From Anaeromyxobacter sp. (GTDB lineage Bacteria; Myxococcota; Myxococcia; Myxococcales; Anaeromyxobacteraceae), in contig JADKCZ010000018.1 in NCBI GenBank assembly GCA_016718565.1, positions 273,001 through 337,000 of the forward strand: a stretch of DNA of 64,000 nucleotides. The letters are read 5' to 3'. Position 1 is the stretch's first letter, and the number at the start of each line of letters is the position of its first letter. The position numbers and the translations under genes are program-made. Positions 40,687 through 49,795 of this stretch are shown here, piece after piece. The notes below the pieces were generated by a model. The model was not told where the DNA came from. It saw nothing but the letters and a program-made list of their open reading frames with translations, and did no database searches.

Positions 40687-41133
40687 ATGCGACAGACCTC
40701 CACCCGGGCCCGGCTTCTCCTCCTGCTCGAGTTGGCCCTTTCCGGCTGCGCAGGGGCCGGAGGTGCTCGTGCGAGGCAGGGCTCCGCCCCTGTCGGGCAA
40801 GGGCAGGCGGTTGCGCTCGTGACGCCGGGATCGACCTCTGCCGGAACCGCTCCCGTGGAGCCCGATGCCGGGTCGATCGCGATGTTCGTCACGATGGAGG
40901 GCGGCCTGATGGACTGCTACTCCACGGCCCTCCGGACGACCAACAAGAAGGGGAAGACCATGCTGCAGTTCGCCGTCCTCCCCGACGGGAGCGTGGCAGG
41001 GGCGCAGATCCTGGAGTCCACCTTCGACGACGACGCGACGAAGGCGTGCATGGTGGAGCGCCTGTCGAAGCTGAAGACGCCCTTCCGCCCGTCTGCTCCG
41101 AGGTTCCTCAAGATGCCCATCATCATCGATTAG
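40687..41133 (+). CDS. lipoprotein with AgmX/PglI-type C-terminal domain
   Basis: A 148-residue lipoprotein (lipobox A-L-S-G-C21). The C-terminal half, CYSTALRTTNKKGKTMLQFA, then LPDGSVAGAQILESTF and CMVERLSKLKTPF, matches the AgmX/PglI C-terminal domain: 'C-Y…G…L.F.V…DG.V….I..S……C…….FP'. It is a TonB-like fold found mostly in myxobacteria. The terminator at 41162-41191 follows it. Function outside gliding systems is unclear. Confidence 0.75.
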   Translation: MRQTSTRARLLLLLELALSGCAGAGGARARQGSAPVGQGQAVALVTPGSTSAGTAPVEPDAGSIAMFVTMEGGLMDCYSTALRTTNKKGKTMLQFAVLPDGSVAGAQILESTFDDDATKACMVERLSKLKTPFRPSAPRFLKMPIIID

Positions 41134-41161
41134 CGTTGGACGCTTCCTAACCCTGCAAAAC

Positions 41162-41191
41162 AAGACGGCCTCCATCGCTGGAGGCCGTCTT
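41162..41191. terminator. bidirectional hairpin terminator
   Basis: A 13-bp perfect stem (AAGACGGCCTCCA…TGGAGGCCGTCTT) with a 4-nt loop. It can end the lipoprotein transcript on the plus strand and, followed by GTTTTGC on the minus strand, the tRNA fragment at 41200. Confidence 0.8.
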
Positions 41192-41199
41192 GATTCAGA

Positions 41200-41244
41200 T
41201 GGTTGCGGGGCCAGGATTTGAACCTGGGACCTTCGGGCTATGAG
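41200..41244 (-). repeat. tRNA 3'-fragment attachment-site repeat, middle copy
   Basis: 45 bp identical in tRNA sequence to the left copy (38030-38074) except one base, and near-identical to the right copy (51046-51090). The flanking terminator differs from the other two. The 5' half of the tRNA is missing. Confidence 0.8.
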
Positions 41245-41428
41245 CTCCCATAGTGAATCTTGCCCGGCACGTTGCTCCTTGCTGGACGCCACGTTGCGCC
41301 CCTCGGGATCCCTGTCTACCTTGCTCGGCTTGCCCAGGATCGGCAGCCCGTGGCCCGCGAATGGCCCGAACGAGGAAGCCCCGCCAGGCGAGGCCCGATC
41401 CCAACGCCGGGACGGCCGGAGGGGACGC

Positions 41429-42361
41429 TCAGCGCGCCCTGACCAGCTCCGAGATCTTGCCGAGGTCCAGGGTGCGCGCCTGCGCCTCGATCTGGGCGCG
41501 GTAGCCGCCCTGCAGCCCCTTGGCCTGGGCCAGCAGGGAGGCGAAGGCGTCCTTCAGCACGGGCCCGCTCATGGTCCGGCCGGAGGCGTAGTACCGCTTG
41601 GCCACCTGTCCGAGCGCGTGCGTGGTGGCGAAGGAGAAGGCCACGCCCGTGGCGCCAGCGCCCAGGCCGCCGAGCATCCGGCCGCCGAGCGCGCCGAGCA
41701 GGCCGCCGACCAGCTTGCGCCCGATGCCCTCGAGGTACTGGCCGGTCAGCCCGACGCCGGCAGTGGCCAGGAAGTCCTTCACGTGGCCCCGGTCGAGCTC
41801 GTACCCGTGCACCCGGCCGACCCGGTAGACCATCTTCATCTGCAGCGGGATGATGGCCATGGAGGCCAACGACTGGGGCAGGAGCTCGAGCGCGCCGTTC
41901 AGGATGGCGTAGTTTAGGATCATCGGATCGAGCACGGCGTCCGAGGCGGCGGCCTGGCCGGTGGGCTGCGGCCCGGTGGCCGGCTCGAGGGGGGTCGTGG
42001 CGAGCGCATCGGCCGTCGCCAGCGCGCCGGCCACCTGGGCCTGGCCGAGCCCGAGCGCCGCGGCCAGCCCCTCCAGGAAGCGGGTCTCGGCCGCCACCCG
42101 CAGGCCGTCGGCCTCGCAGACGCCGGCCGCCAGCTCGTAGGCGAGCTGCCGGTGCTCCGGCTGGGTCAGCTGCCCCGCCGCGGCCTCCACCGTGGCGCGC
42201 CCCAGCAGCACCTCCTGGAGCACCGCCGCCAGGTTGGCCTCACCGGCCAGCGACCCGGCCACCCGCCGGAGCTCCTCCCGCTCGCCGTCGCCCTGGTTGC
42301 CGTCGGCGAAGGCCGCCAGGGCGGCGATGGTGAGGACGGCCTGCTGCTCGGTCTGGTTCAT
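41429..42361 (-). CDS. TerB/DUF697-like membrane protein
   Basis: A 310-residue protein. The N-terminal 120 residues (AFADGNQGDGEREELRRVAG) match the TerB/'tellurite resistance' helical fold. The C-terminal part (GLTGQYLEGIGRKLVGGLLG, LGGRMLGGLGAGATGVAFSF and THALGQVAKRYYASGRT) matches the DUF697 domain found in YcjF-like proteins with two or three membrane helices. No GTPase P-loop is present. The start is ATG at 42361. Confidence 0.8.
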   Translation of the reverse strand: MNQTEQQAVLTIAALAAFADGNQGDGEREELRRVAGSLAGEANLAAVLQEVLLGRATVEAAAGQLTQPEHRQLAYELAAGVCEADGLRVAAETRFLEGLAAALGLGQAQVAGALATADALATTPLEPATGPQPTGQAAASDAVLDPMILNYAILNGALELLPQSLASMAIIPLQMKMVYRVGRVHGYELDRGHVKDFLATAGVGLTGQYLEGIGRKLVGGLLGALGGRMLGGLGAGATGVAFSFATTHALGQVAKRYYASGRTMSGPVLKDAFASLLAQAKGLQGGYRAQIEAQARTLDLGKISELVRAR

Positions 42362-42448
42362 CGATCGGCTCCCGGGAGGCGTACGGGAAGAGTTTGCCGC
42401 CGGCGGCCCGGCCACGAAAGAAGAAAGTTTCGAGCCGACACTGCGATA

Positions 42449-42740
42449 TTATGAGCGGCCTCCAGCATGCCCGCCCAGCTCCGACGGCCGCCGCCGGACC
42501 AGGGCCAGGTGCTCGCGGAGCACCTGGAGCTCGTCGCCGGAGGAGAGGGGCAGCTCGACCGCCTCGGCGCCCTGGTCGATGACGTCGAGCCGCGCCAGGA
42601 GCGGGGCCCTGTCGCCCTGCGCCTGGAGACTGGCGCAGCACGTCCCGCTCCAGCTCCAGCAGCGCGGCGCAGGCAAGGTGGAGCCGGAGCCGCCACCGGT
42701 GGACGGCGGGGACCGATTCGACGCTGTCGCCCGTCCTGCA
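42449..42740 (-). pseudogene. frameshifted remnant of a small helical protein
   Basis: Two frames join into one plausible protein: the upstream frame reads HLACAALLELERDVLRQ and the downstream frame LQAQGDRAPLLARLDVIDQG, then AVELPLSSGDELQVLREHLA. The change of frame falls at about 42630, where one extra base would explain it. No product is recognised. It lies directly after a 25-residue gene on the same strand. Confidence 0.4.
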
Positions 42741-42778
42741 AGCCTGCAGGCTCGCCCATCTTCCGGCTCCCCTCCCCC

Positions 42779-42856
42779 CTATCCCGGGCGTGGCTCGATG
42801 CTTCGCAGGGCAACGATTGCAGCAATGATGCCCGTGATCAGGAGCGCGGTGGTCAT
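42779..42856 (-). CDS. 25-residue membrane peptide coupled to pirin
   Basis: The sequence MTTALLITGIIAAIVALRSI is one hydrophobic helix with a short polar tail (EPRPG). Its ATG overlaps the pirin stop (ATGA at 42856-42853). The C-terminal pattern AAIVALRSIE is repeated in the 63-residue protein encoded at 46187-46378 (AAVVALRSIE), so the two small proteins are related. That match in a protein this small is the main evidence it is real. Confidence 0.5.
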   Translation of the reverse strand: MTTALLITGIIAAIVALRSIEPRPG

Positions 42857-43800
42857 TCGGTCGCTCCTGGATGGGCGTGGCGGGACGGGAGCGGCGTGAA
42901 CTCGACCTCGTCGCCGGGGACCTTCGGGAAGCGCCCCCCGGCCCAGGCGGCCTTGGCCTCCTCGATCCGCTCTCGTGAACTGGAGACGAAGTTCCACCAG
43001 ACGTGGCGCCGCTCGCCGAGCGGCTCGCCGCCGAGCAGGAGGGCGCGGGTCGCCCCGACGGCGACCAGGCGGGGGGCGGCACCGGATCGGAGCAGGGCCA
43101 GCCGGCCGGCCTGGATCAGCGAGCCACCGGCCCGGAGCCCACCGGCGACGACGTAGGCGGCCCGGTCTGCGTGCCCGGCCGGGACCGGCAGGAGGGCCCC
43201 GTCGGGCAGCGACACGTCGAGCAGGAAGAGCGGCGAGGAGGTCCGGGCCGGCGCCCGCGCGCCGAAGGCTTCCCCGGCCAGGACCCGGAGCTCGACACCG
43301 CCATCGCGCACCACCGGCAGCGCCTCGGCCGGGTGGTGGTGGAAGCCCGGCGTGGTCTCCTCGTCCGCGCGTGGCAACGCCACCCAGAGCTGCAGACCGT
43401 GGAGCCGCGACGGAGCGGCGCGCAGCGCGGCCGGCGTCCGCTCGGAGTGCACGATGCCCCGGCCGGCGGTCATCCAGTTGACCGCGCCGGGCCGGATGGC
43501 CTGCGCGGAGCCGAGCGAGTCGCGGTGCAGGATCTCGCCCTCGAGCAGGTAGGTGATGGTGGCCAGGCCGATGTGCGGATGGGGCCGGATGTCGAGCGCC
43601 TGCGGCGGCCGGAGCGACGCCGGGCCGAAGTGGTCCAGGAAGATGAACGGGCCGACGACCTGGCGCGCCACGGCCGGCAGCAACCGGGCCACGACGAGCC
43701 CGTCGAGGTCGCGAGCGCGGGGCTCGATGACGAGCTCCAGATCCTCCACCGAGCCCGGTGTGGGGCTGGCGGCGGGCTGGGACGACGGGGGGCGTTCCAT
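42853..43800 (-). CDS. pirin family protein
   Basis: A 315-residue bicupin. The N-terminal metal site is visible in IRPHPHIGLATITYLLEGEI (His, His, and Glu/His downstream: EILHRDSLG), followed by NWMTAGRGIVHSER, the signature of pirins. The C-terminal block HVWWNFVSSSRERIEEAKAAW is also conserved. Bacterial pirins act as quercetinases or redox sensors; which is not visible. The ATG at 43800 is chosen for the family start. Its stop overlaps the 25-residue gene. Confidence 0.92.
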   Translation of the reverse strand: MERPPSSQPAASPTPGSVEDLELVIEPRARDLDGLVVARLLPAVARQVVGPFIFLDHFGPASLRPPQALDIRPHPHIGLATITYLLEGEILHRDSLGSAQAIRPGAVNWMTAGRGIVHSERTPAALRAAPSRLHGLQLWVALPRADEETTPGFHHHPAEALPVVRDGGVELRVLAGEAFGARAPARTSSPLFLLDVSLPDGALLPVPAGHADRAAYVVAGGLRAGGSLIQAGRLALLRSGAAPRLVAVGATRALLLGGEPLGERRHVWWNFVSSSRERIEEAKAAWAGGRFPKVPGDEVEFTPLPSRHAHPGATE

Positions 43801-44396
43801 TCCGGATGGGTAACCGCCGCCGGGCCCCGGCGCGACCCCACGGGCGTGGCCCGCGGGGCGCCCATCGGCAAGAGCGCGACGACGTTCAGGCAAGGAGGCA
43901 GGCCGATCACCCTGTCGTCTTGGGGCCGAGGGCACTCGCCTCGACCTGCCCATCGCCGTGGCCGCCCGGTTGCTCGGGTTCGCCTGGGTGGGGCGCACCG
44001 GCGGCTGGCTCCCGCTGGCGGCGCTGGCCGTGCTGGCGGCGGCCAGGCGGGTCCTGGGCGACGCCCGGACCCGGCGCCTGCTGTGCCCGGGCCGAGGGGA
44101 CCTGGCGCTCGGCGCGGCCGGGGACTCCTGGCCCTGGTGTATCGAGCGTGACAGCGCTGGCTGGCAGGTCATTCGAACGGGGTCCTGGGGCCGATGATGC
44201 GAACTCCGGTGACTTCAGGCTGACTGGACTTACCGCCCGATACGCCTGAGGCGTCTGATGGCGGGCCGAACGCCCCGGACGGGGGCTGCGCGGCGCTTCG
44301 AGGGCGCGGCCTGGCCCTGGGTCCGGGTGGCCTCCTGCTGGTCGTCGGAGCTGGCGCACGCCGAGCCGGGCGGGTCGGCCGCGTTAGTTCTCTGGG
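43801..44396. other. region without a supported gene
   Basis: About 600 bp between pirin and AbgT. A GTG-started 79-codon frame (43958-44197, +) has a hydrophobic stretch (LAALAVLAAARRVL) but no ribosome-binding site or recognisable domain. Otherwise nothing convincing is seen. Confidence 0.3.
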
Positions 44397-46202
44397 ATGC
44401 CCAGCGAACTGGCCTCACCCGGTCCGGCGCCACGCCTCCCCCTCCCCCCGAGTCGCCGTCGCTCGCTCCTCGACTGGATCGAGTGGCTCGGCAACATGCT
44501 GCCGGAGCCCCCCATCCTCTTCGCGACCCTGGCACTGGTGGTGGCGCTCGTCTCCGGCGCCGGCGCCGCGCTCGGCTGGAGCGTGCAGCCGGTCCGCCCC
44601 GAGCGCGTCACCCAGCAGGTGGCGGGGCCCGACGGCGCGCCGCGGATCGAGCCGGTGCTGCGCCCCGACGGCCGCCCCGAGGTGACCCTGGTGCCGGCCG
44701 GCCCGCCGGTTGCGCCGCGCAGCCTGCTCAGCGCGGACGGCGTCTACTGGGCCCTCTCCTCGATGCTGCGCAACTTCACCAGCCTGCCGGCCCTGGGGCT
44801 GATCTTCGTCGCCATCATCGGCATCGGCGTGGCCGAGCGGTTCGGGTTCTTCTCGGCGCTCATGCGATCGCTGGCGCTGCGCACCCCCCGGCCGCTCCTC
44901 ACGCCGGCCGTCGTCCTCATCGGCTCCAGCGCCTCGGTGGCCAGCGACGCCGGCTACGTGATCCTCCCCCCGCTCGCCGCCGCCCTCTACGCGGCGGTGG
45001 GGCGCCACCCGGTGGCCGGGCTGGCGGCCGCCTTCGCCGGGGTGGCGGGCGGCTTCGGCGCTGGCTTCTTCCCGACCGGCGGGGACGCCGCGCTGGCCGG
45101 CTTCGCCCAGGAGGCGGCACGGGTGGTCGACCCCGGCTACACCGTCACCATCCTCCACAACGCCTGGTTCAAGGCCGCCTCGGCGGTGGTGGTGACGCTG
45201 GCCGGCTGGTGGGTCACCGACCGCGTCGTCGAGCCGCGGCTGCGCGCTGCCGGCCCGCTGCCCGCTTCGGTGGAGGCCGTGCCGCTCGGCGTGACGGCCC
45301 AGGAGGCGTCGGCGCTGCGGCGCGCCCTCCTCGCCATGGCGGCGGTGCTGGGGCTCTTCGCCGCCCTGATCTTCGTGCCCGGCCTGCCGCTGCACGGCCC
45401 GGGGCAGCCGACGCTGCCGAGCGGCCGGGCCCTGGCCCAGGTGCCGGTGGTGGTGGCGCCACCGGACGGGGCCCCTCCCGCCGGCGGTGCGGTGCTGGCG
45501 CGCGAGCCGCTCCTCGTCACCGCCGCGCCCGGGGGGGCCCGGCTCGTCGAGCCCCCGGGTCCCCGCTGGTCGCAGGTCATCGTGCCGCTGGTGTTCCTCG
45601 CCTTCCTGGTGCCGGGCGCGATCTACGGCCGGCGCACCGGCGCCCTGAGGACGCAGAAGGACCTGGCCGACGCGCTCTTCCACGGCGTGCGCTCGGTGGT
45701 GCCGGTGCTGGTCATCTCCTTCTTCATGGCCCAGTTCGTGGCCTGGTTCGCCTGGTCGAACCTCGACCGCATGCTGGCCTCGGCCGGCGGCGCGCTGCTG
45801 GCCCAGGCCCACCTGCCCCCGTGGCTGCTGCTCGCCCTCTTCGTGCCGGTGGTGGTGGCCGGCGACTTCGCGCTCTCCGGCATGCTCTCCAAGTTCGGCG
45901 CGCTCTCGCCCATCTTCATCCCCATGTTCATGCTGGCCGGGATCTCGCCCGAGGCCACCACCGCCGCCTACCGCGTCGGCGACTCGGTGGTGAACGTGGT
46001 CACCCCGCTCAACTCCTACCTGCTGGTGGTGCTGGCGGTGCTGCAGAAGTACCGGCCCGCGGCCGGCATCGGCAGCCTGGCGGCCCTCATGCTCCCCTAC
46101 TCGGCCGCCTTCGGGCTGGCCTGGACCGCCCTCCTGATGGCCTGGGTGGTGGCGGGCGCCGACCTGGGCCCGGCGGCGCCGATCCTCTACCTCCCGCCGT
46201 GA
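44397..46202 (+). CDS. AbgT family transporter
   Basis: A 601-residue membrane protein with about 12 helices. Family hallmarks: LDWIEWLGNMLPEPPILFAT at the start, then LPALGLIFVAIIGIGVAERF, and SSASVASDAGYVILPPLAAA in the first half, and FFMAQFVAWFAWSNLDRML in the second, where AbgT proteins carry the sodium and substrate sites. Members import p-aminobenzoyl-glutamate or export sulfonamides by proton or sodium exchange. A Pro-rich insertion (about 325-380) is longer than usual. Confidence 0.9.
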   Translation: MPSELASPGPAPRLPLPPSRRRSLLDWIEWLGNMLPEPPILFATLALVVALVSGAGAALGWSVQPVRPERVTQQVAGPDGAPRIEPVLRPDGRPEVTLVPAGPPVAPRSLLSADGVYWALSSMLRNFTSLPALGLIFVAIIGIGVAERFGFFSALMRSLALRTPRPLLTPAVVLIGSSASVASDAGYVILPPLAAALYAAVGRHPVAGLAAAFAGVAGGFGAGFFPTGGDAALAGFAQEAARVVDPGYTVTILHNAWFKAASAVVVTLAGWWVTDRVVEPRLRAAGPLPASVEAVPLGVTAQEASALRRALLAMAAVLGLFAALIFVPGLPLHGPGQPTLPSGRALAQVPVVVAPPDGAPPAGGAVLAREPLLVTAAPGGARLVEPPGPRWSQVIVPLVFLAFLVPGAIYGRRTGALRTQKDLADALFHGVRSVVPVLVISFFMAQFVAWFAWSNLDRMLASAGGALLAQAHLPPWLLLALFVPVVVAGDFALSGMLSKFGALSPIFIPMFMLAGISPEATTAAYRVGDSVVNVVTPLNSYLLVVLAVLQKYRPAAGIGSLAALMLPYSAAFGLAWTALLMAWVVAGADLGPAAPILYLPP

Positions 46203-46378
46203 GCGCCCTCGATGCTTCGCAAGGCAACGACTGCAGCAGCGAGCCCCAAGACCAGGAGCACCACGAGTCCGACATCGCCCGAGGCCCAGGCGATCGAATC
46301 CAGGAAGGTCCAGACGCTCCGGAAGACCAGGATCGAGGCTCCGAGGAGCACCATCTCCATCAAGACGATCTTCTTCAT
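46187..46378 (-). CDS. 63-residue two-helix membrane protein
   Basis: Two hydrophobic helices (KKIVLMEMVLLGASILVF; GLVVLLVLGLAAAVVALRSI) and a short tail (EGAHGGR). A GGAAG ribosome-binding site precedes the ATG at 46378. The end of the protein, AAVVALRSIE, repeats the end of the 25-residue peptide at 42779. Its 3' end overlaps the AbgT stop by 16 bp on the other strand. Confidence 0.55.
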   Translation of the reverse strand: MKKIVLMEMVLLGASILVFRSVWTFLDSIAWASGDVGLVVLLVLGLAAAVVALRSIEGAHGGR

Positions 46379-46683
46379 CTTCCAACCTTGGTCTGGGGGA
46401 TCCCAGGCTCCAGGAGCCACGGGAGATTCCCCGGATCTGCCGCGGGGTCAGCAGGCGTGCGACGCTTCGGGGAGCCTATCCGCGGTGATGCTACCAGGTC
46501 GTCCAGCGCGCCACCCCGTGCCTCCCGCCGCCAGACCTCGCGCAGGACGGGGTAGGATGCCTTCCCGCGGCGACCTCCCGTCCGGACCGACGGCGGCGAA
46601 CGAACGATCCGAGGACGACGAAGGAACAGGCGCCTCCTCACTTCACCCCAGGTGGGCTGGGCTTCGCGCTCGGCCTGACGCTG

Positions 46684-47466
46684 ATGGCCGGGCTGGCCAC
46701 CGGGCTGGGCAGCGCACTCGCGCTCCTCGCCAAGCGCACCAACCTGCGGCTGCTGTCCTGGTCGCTCGCGTTCTCGGCCGGCGCCATGCTGTGCGTCTCG
46801 TTCATGGAGATCCTGCCGAAGGCCAACGCCAGCTTGGTCCGGAGCTTCGGATCCTCCTGGGCGGGCTGGCTGGCCGCGCTCGGCTTCTTCGCTGGCGTCG
46901 TCGCCATGGCCATCGTGGACAAGCTGGTGCCTCACCACGAGCCGCCTGCGGGCGCCGCCCTGCAGCGGCTCCAGGCCCCTGGCCGGACCACGGTGCCCCC
47001 CACCGACGAGCAACGGCGCTTGAGACGGATGGGGCTGTTCACCGCCCTGGCCGTCGCGCTTCACAACTTCCCGGAAGGCGTGGCGACCTTCCTGGCGGCG
47101 ATCGAGGACCCGCGCACCGGCGTCGCCATCGCCGTTGCGGTCGCGCTGCACAACATCCCGGAGGGCGTCAGCGTGTCGGCGCCGATCTTCTACGCCACCG
47201 GCAGCCGCGGCCGGGCGTGCGTGTACTCGCTCCTGTCCGGGTTGACCGAACCGCTCGGCGGCCTGTTCGCCGCCCTGACGCTGGGCTGGTTGCTGCCGCA
47301 GCACGCCGTGGGGCTGGTGTTCGCCAGCGTCGCCGGGGTGATGGTGTACGTGTCGCTCGACGAGCTGCTCCCGACGGCGCGCCAGTACGGCCGCAGGCAC
47401 GAAGTGTTGGCTGGCCTGGCCGCTGGCACGGCGGTGATGGCGGTGAGCCTGTTGCTGCTGCACTGA
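46684..47466 (+). CDS. ZIP family metal transporter (ZupT-like)
   Basis: About 260 residues of a ZIP transporter. Metal-binding helices IV and V carry the usual motifs: AVALHNFPEGVATFL and AVALHNIPEGVSVSAP. The later block GLTEPLGGLFAALTLGWLLP is also conserved. The product probably imports zinc or iron. The start is uncertain: in-frame codons upstream of the ATG still read as the first helix (GLGFALGLTL), but no in-frame start lies before them. An ATG at 46557 reads the other frame into this point. Either the start is atypical or a frameshift lies near 46650. Confidence 0.8.
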   Translation: MAGLATGLGSALALLAKRTNLRLLSWSLAFSAGAMLCVSFMEILPKANASLVRSFGSSWAGWLAALGFFAGVVAMAIVDKLVPHHEPPAGAALQRLQAPGRTTVPPTDEQRRLRRMGLFTALAVALHNFPEGVATFLAAIEDPRTGVAIAVAVALHNIPEGVSVSAPIFYATGSRGRACVYSLLSGLTEPLGGLFAALTLGWLLPQHAVGLVFASVAGVMVYVSLDELLPTARQYGRRHEVLAGLAAGTAVMAVSLLLLH

Positions 47467-47504
47467 CCTGGCCCGGCCCGGCAGCGGCGCGGGCGCGGCC
47501 GTGG

Positions 47505-47853
47505 GTGCGGCCCTTCAGCGCCGTCGCCGAGAAGCTGATCTCGATCCGCGCGATCACCGGGCACGACGGCAAGCTCTTCTGGGCCACCGAGGACATGCAG
47601 GACCCGAAGACCTCGCTGGGCCCGGCGGTCTTCTACTCGTCCGACCCGGTCGCTGACTTCCGCGCGGGCGTCCCCTTCGGGAAGATCGCGGTTTCCCCGG
47701 CGTGGTTGCTGCACGGGGGCGCCGAGGTCCTGGACATGGTGAGCTACCGGGGCGCGCTCGTTCGTCGCCGATCCGGAGTCGGGCGACCTCTTCATGGGCA
47801 CCGCGAATCCCTTCTACGGCTGCCAGATCTGGAAGAAGCCCGCCGCGCTCTGA
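47505..47853 (+). pseudogene. truncated, frameshifted remnant of an unknown protein
   Basis: The frame reads EKLISIRAITGHDGKLFWAT and VAD-type strand patterns through SYRGA, then continues in the next frame as SFVADPESGDLFMGTANPF to a stop at 47851-47853. The junction is at about 47757, where one base must be gained or lost. The N-terminus is missing. Strands with 'GDLFMGT' suggest a propeller-type protein but no family is claimed. Confidence 0.55.
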
Positions 47854-48320
47854 CGCGGAGTCGCGCCGCGCGTCGCCCGGGCCGGGCTCGGGGTGACCGC
47901 GGGCCCCCCGGGGCGGGATCGCCTCGCCGCACCCGGGGGGCACTGGTGACCGTCCCGAGGAGGCGCGCCGTCCCGGCCGCGCCAAGGTCCCAAAGGGGCC
48001 GGGACGACCGGCTTGCCCGGGGGGCGGATCCGGGTCATCACTCCCGCCCACGGGACTCGAGCCGGCGCTGGCCTTCCGGGACGTGCGCCGCGCCTTCCGG
48101 ACGCCCGGCGGCGCGGCGCGCTCGGTGCTCGAAGGGGTCACCGCTGAACCAGCGGAGGCCCGAGTTGCCGTAACGGTCGCTATCGGATCCGGAACCACGT
48201 TGAACGACTTGCCCGCTTCCGCGTCGTTCCGTCGTTCACGTCGTTCCGTCGTTCCTGGACGCCGGCGTGGAGCGAACGAAGCGCGCCCAGAGCGGCTCCG
48301 CGGGACCAGGCGCGACCGGG
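47854..48320. other. region without a supported gene
   Basis: About 470 bp. A tandem repeat of CGTCGTTCCGTCGTTC type lies at about 48222-48258. A stretch at 48192-48221 matches 50790-50820 nearly base for base. No ORF with family pattern is seen on either strand. Confidence 0.35.
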
Positions 48321-49133
48321 TCACGACTTCGACGACCCGCGCAGCGCCTCGACGTCTCGCCGCAGCGCGCGCACCTCCTCGAGGATCAACCGGGTGTGCG
48401 CCTCCCCCTCGTCCTTCAGATCTTCCGTGACCCGTGACTGCATCGCGTTGACGACCACCGCGATGAACAAATTCAACACCATGAACGTCGCGACGAGCAG
48501 GTAGACGACGAAGAAGATCCAGGCGTACGGCGACTGCGCCATGACGCCGCGAGCGATGTCGGGCCAGCCTTCGACGGTCATCACCTGGAAGAGCGTGAAC
48601 AGCGACGCGCCGAGGTTGCCGAAGAGGTCCGGCGCGATTTCCCCGAACAGCTTCGTGGCCATCACCGCCGAGACGTAGAGCACGAGCCCCAGCAGCCCGA
48701 TGATCGACGCCATGCCTGGCAGCGCCTTGAGCAGCGCGCCCACCACGCCGCGCATCGACGGCACCAGCGAGACCAGCCGGAGCACGCGCAGCACGCGCAG
48801 GGCGCGCAGGACGGCGAAGGCACCGCCCGCGGGAACCACCGCGATCCCCACGACCACCAGGTCGAACACGCGCCAGGGGTCCCGGAAGAAGCGGCCACGA
48901 TGGACGAAGAAGCGCAGCAGCAGCTCGACCACGAACACGGCCAGCACCAGCCGGTCGAAGTGGTGGAGCGAGTCGCCGAAGCGGGCCGCGACCGGTGGCG
49001 AGGTTTCGATGCCGAGCGTCACGGCGTTCGCGATGATCAGCGCCGTGATGGCTCTCTCGAAAGGCGCGCCCTCGATCAGGATGCGCAGGCGCTCACGCAG
49101 GCTCGGTGCGGGATCAGGCTGGTCGGCGATCAC
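48321..49133 (-). CDS. bacterial voltage-gated sodium channel (NavBac type)
   Basis: A 270-residue, six-helix channel subunit with GTG start. The voltage sensor S4 has Arg every third residue (R110, R113, R116, R119 in VLRALRVLRVLRLV). The pore carries LFQVMTVEGWPDIARG with T186-V-E188-G-W190, matching the T-x-E-x-W selectivity filter of NaChBac-like channels. S6 is VVYLLVATFMVLNLFIAVVV. A C-terminal coiled coil (LILEEVRALRRDVEALRG) supports tetramer assembly. The protein sits in the inner membrane and admits sodium on depolarisation. Confidence 0.9.
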   Translation of the reverse strand: MIADQPDPAPSLRERLRILIEGAPFERAITALIIANAVTLGIETSPPVAARFGDSLHHFDRLVLAVFVVELLLRFFVHRGRFFRDPWRVFDLVVVGIAVVPAGGAFAVLRALRVLRVLRLVSLVPSMRGVVGALLKALPGMASIIGLLGLVLYVSAVMATKLFGEIAPDLFGNLGASLFTLFQVMTVEGWPDIARGVMAQSPYAWIFFVVYLLVATFMVLNLFIAVVVNAMQSRVTEDLKDEGEAHTRLILEEVRALRRDVEALRGSSKS

Positions 49134-49249
49134 GGTGCCTCTTCCAGGGGAGTAGATGTGACGAAGCGGCTGGCCACCAACTCGACCGTGGCGGCTCGGA
49201 AGCCCCACAATTCGAACGCGGGCAGAGCCGCAGAGCGTGGAGGCCAGCC

Positions 49250-49636
49250 ATGGACCATGTTGGCATCGACGTTCACAAGAGGGAATCCCAGGTGTGCATC
49301 CTGACCCCGGACGGGGAGGTCAAGGAGGTGCGGATCGCGACGACGCGGGAGCGGCTCCGGGGGGTGCTGGGTGACCGTCCGCGGGCCAACATGCTCATCG
49401 AGACATCCACCGAGAGCGAGTGGGTGGCGCGGTGCCTGGAGGAGCTGGGCCACGAGCTCATCGTCGCCGACCCGGGGTTCGCGCCGAGGTATGGGATGAG
49501 GACCCGGCGGGTGAAGACGGACCTCCGGGACGCGCGAGCGCGGGCGGAGGCGTGCCGGAGCGGGTCTCGAGGATGGGACTGCCGGGGAGCTCCAGAGCGA
49601 GGTGGTGCCGCTCACCATCGAATGGACAGCGGGTAG
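49250..49636 (+). pseudogene. IS110 family transposase, truncated
   Basis: The N-terminal DEDD domain is clear: HVGIDVHKRESQVCILTPDG, MLIETSTESEWVARCLEELG and KTDLRDARARAEACR, with Asp and Glu residues in place. A GGAGG site precedes the ATG. The frame then breaks into unrelated sequence at about 49555 and stops at 49634-49636; the C-terminal transposase_20 domain is missing. It is a dead fragment. Confidence 0.85.
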
Positions 49637-49795
49637 GCGAAACAACCCCGAACCCAAGCCCGAAGCCGGGGAGCATCCGGGAGCCACCGATGCTCCAGCC
49701 CGTGCAACCGGAGCACGCTGTCACGCTCCCTGGAGCCCGGCAAGGGATCGCAAGACCGGTCCCAGGCGAGGTGAAGCCGGGCCGCCCCGCCGCGC

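Noticed and set aside
43958..44197. 79-codon GTG-started plus-strand frame
   Set aside because: Hydrophobic start only, no ribosome-binding site, no relative recognised.
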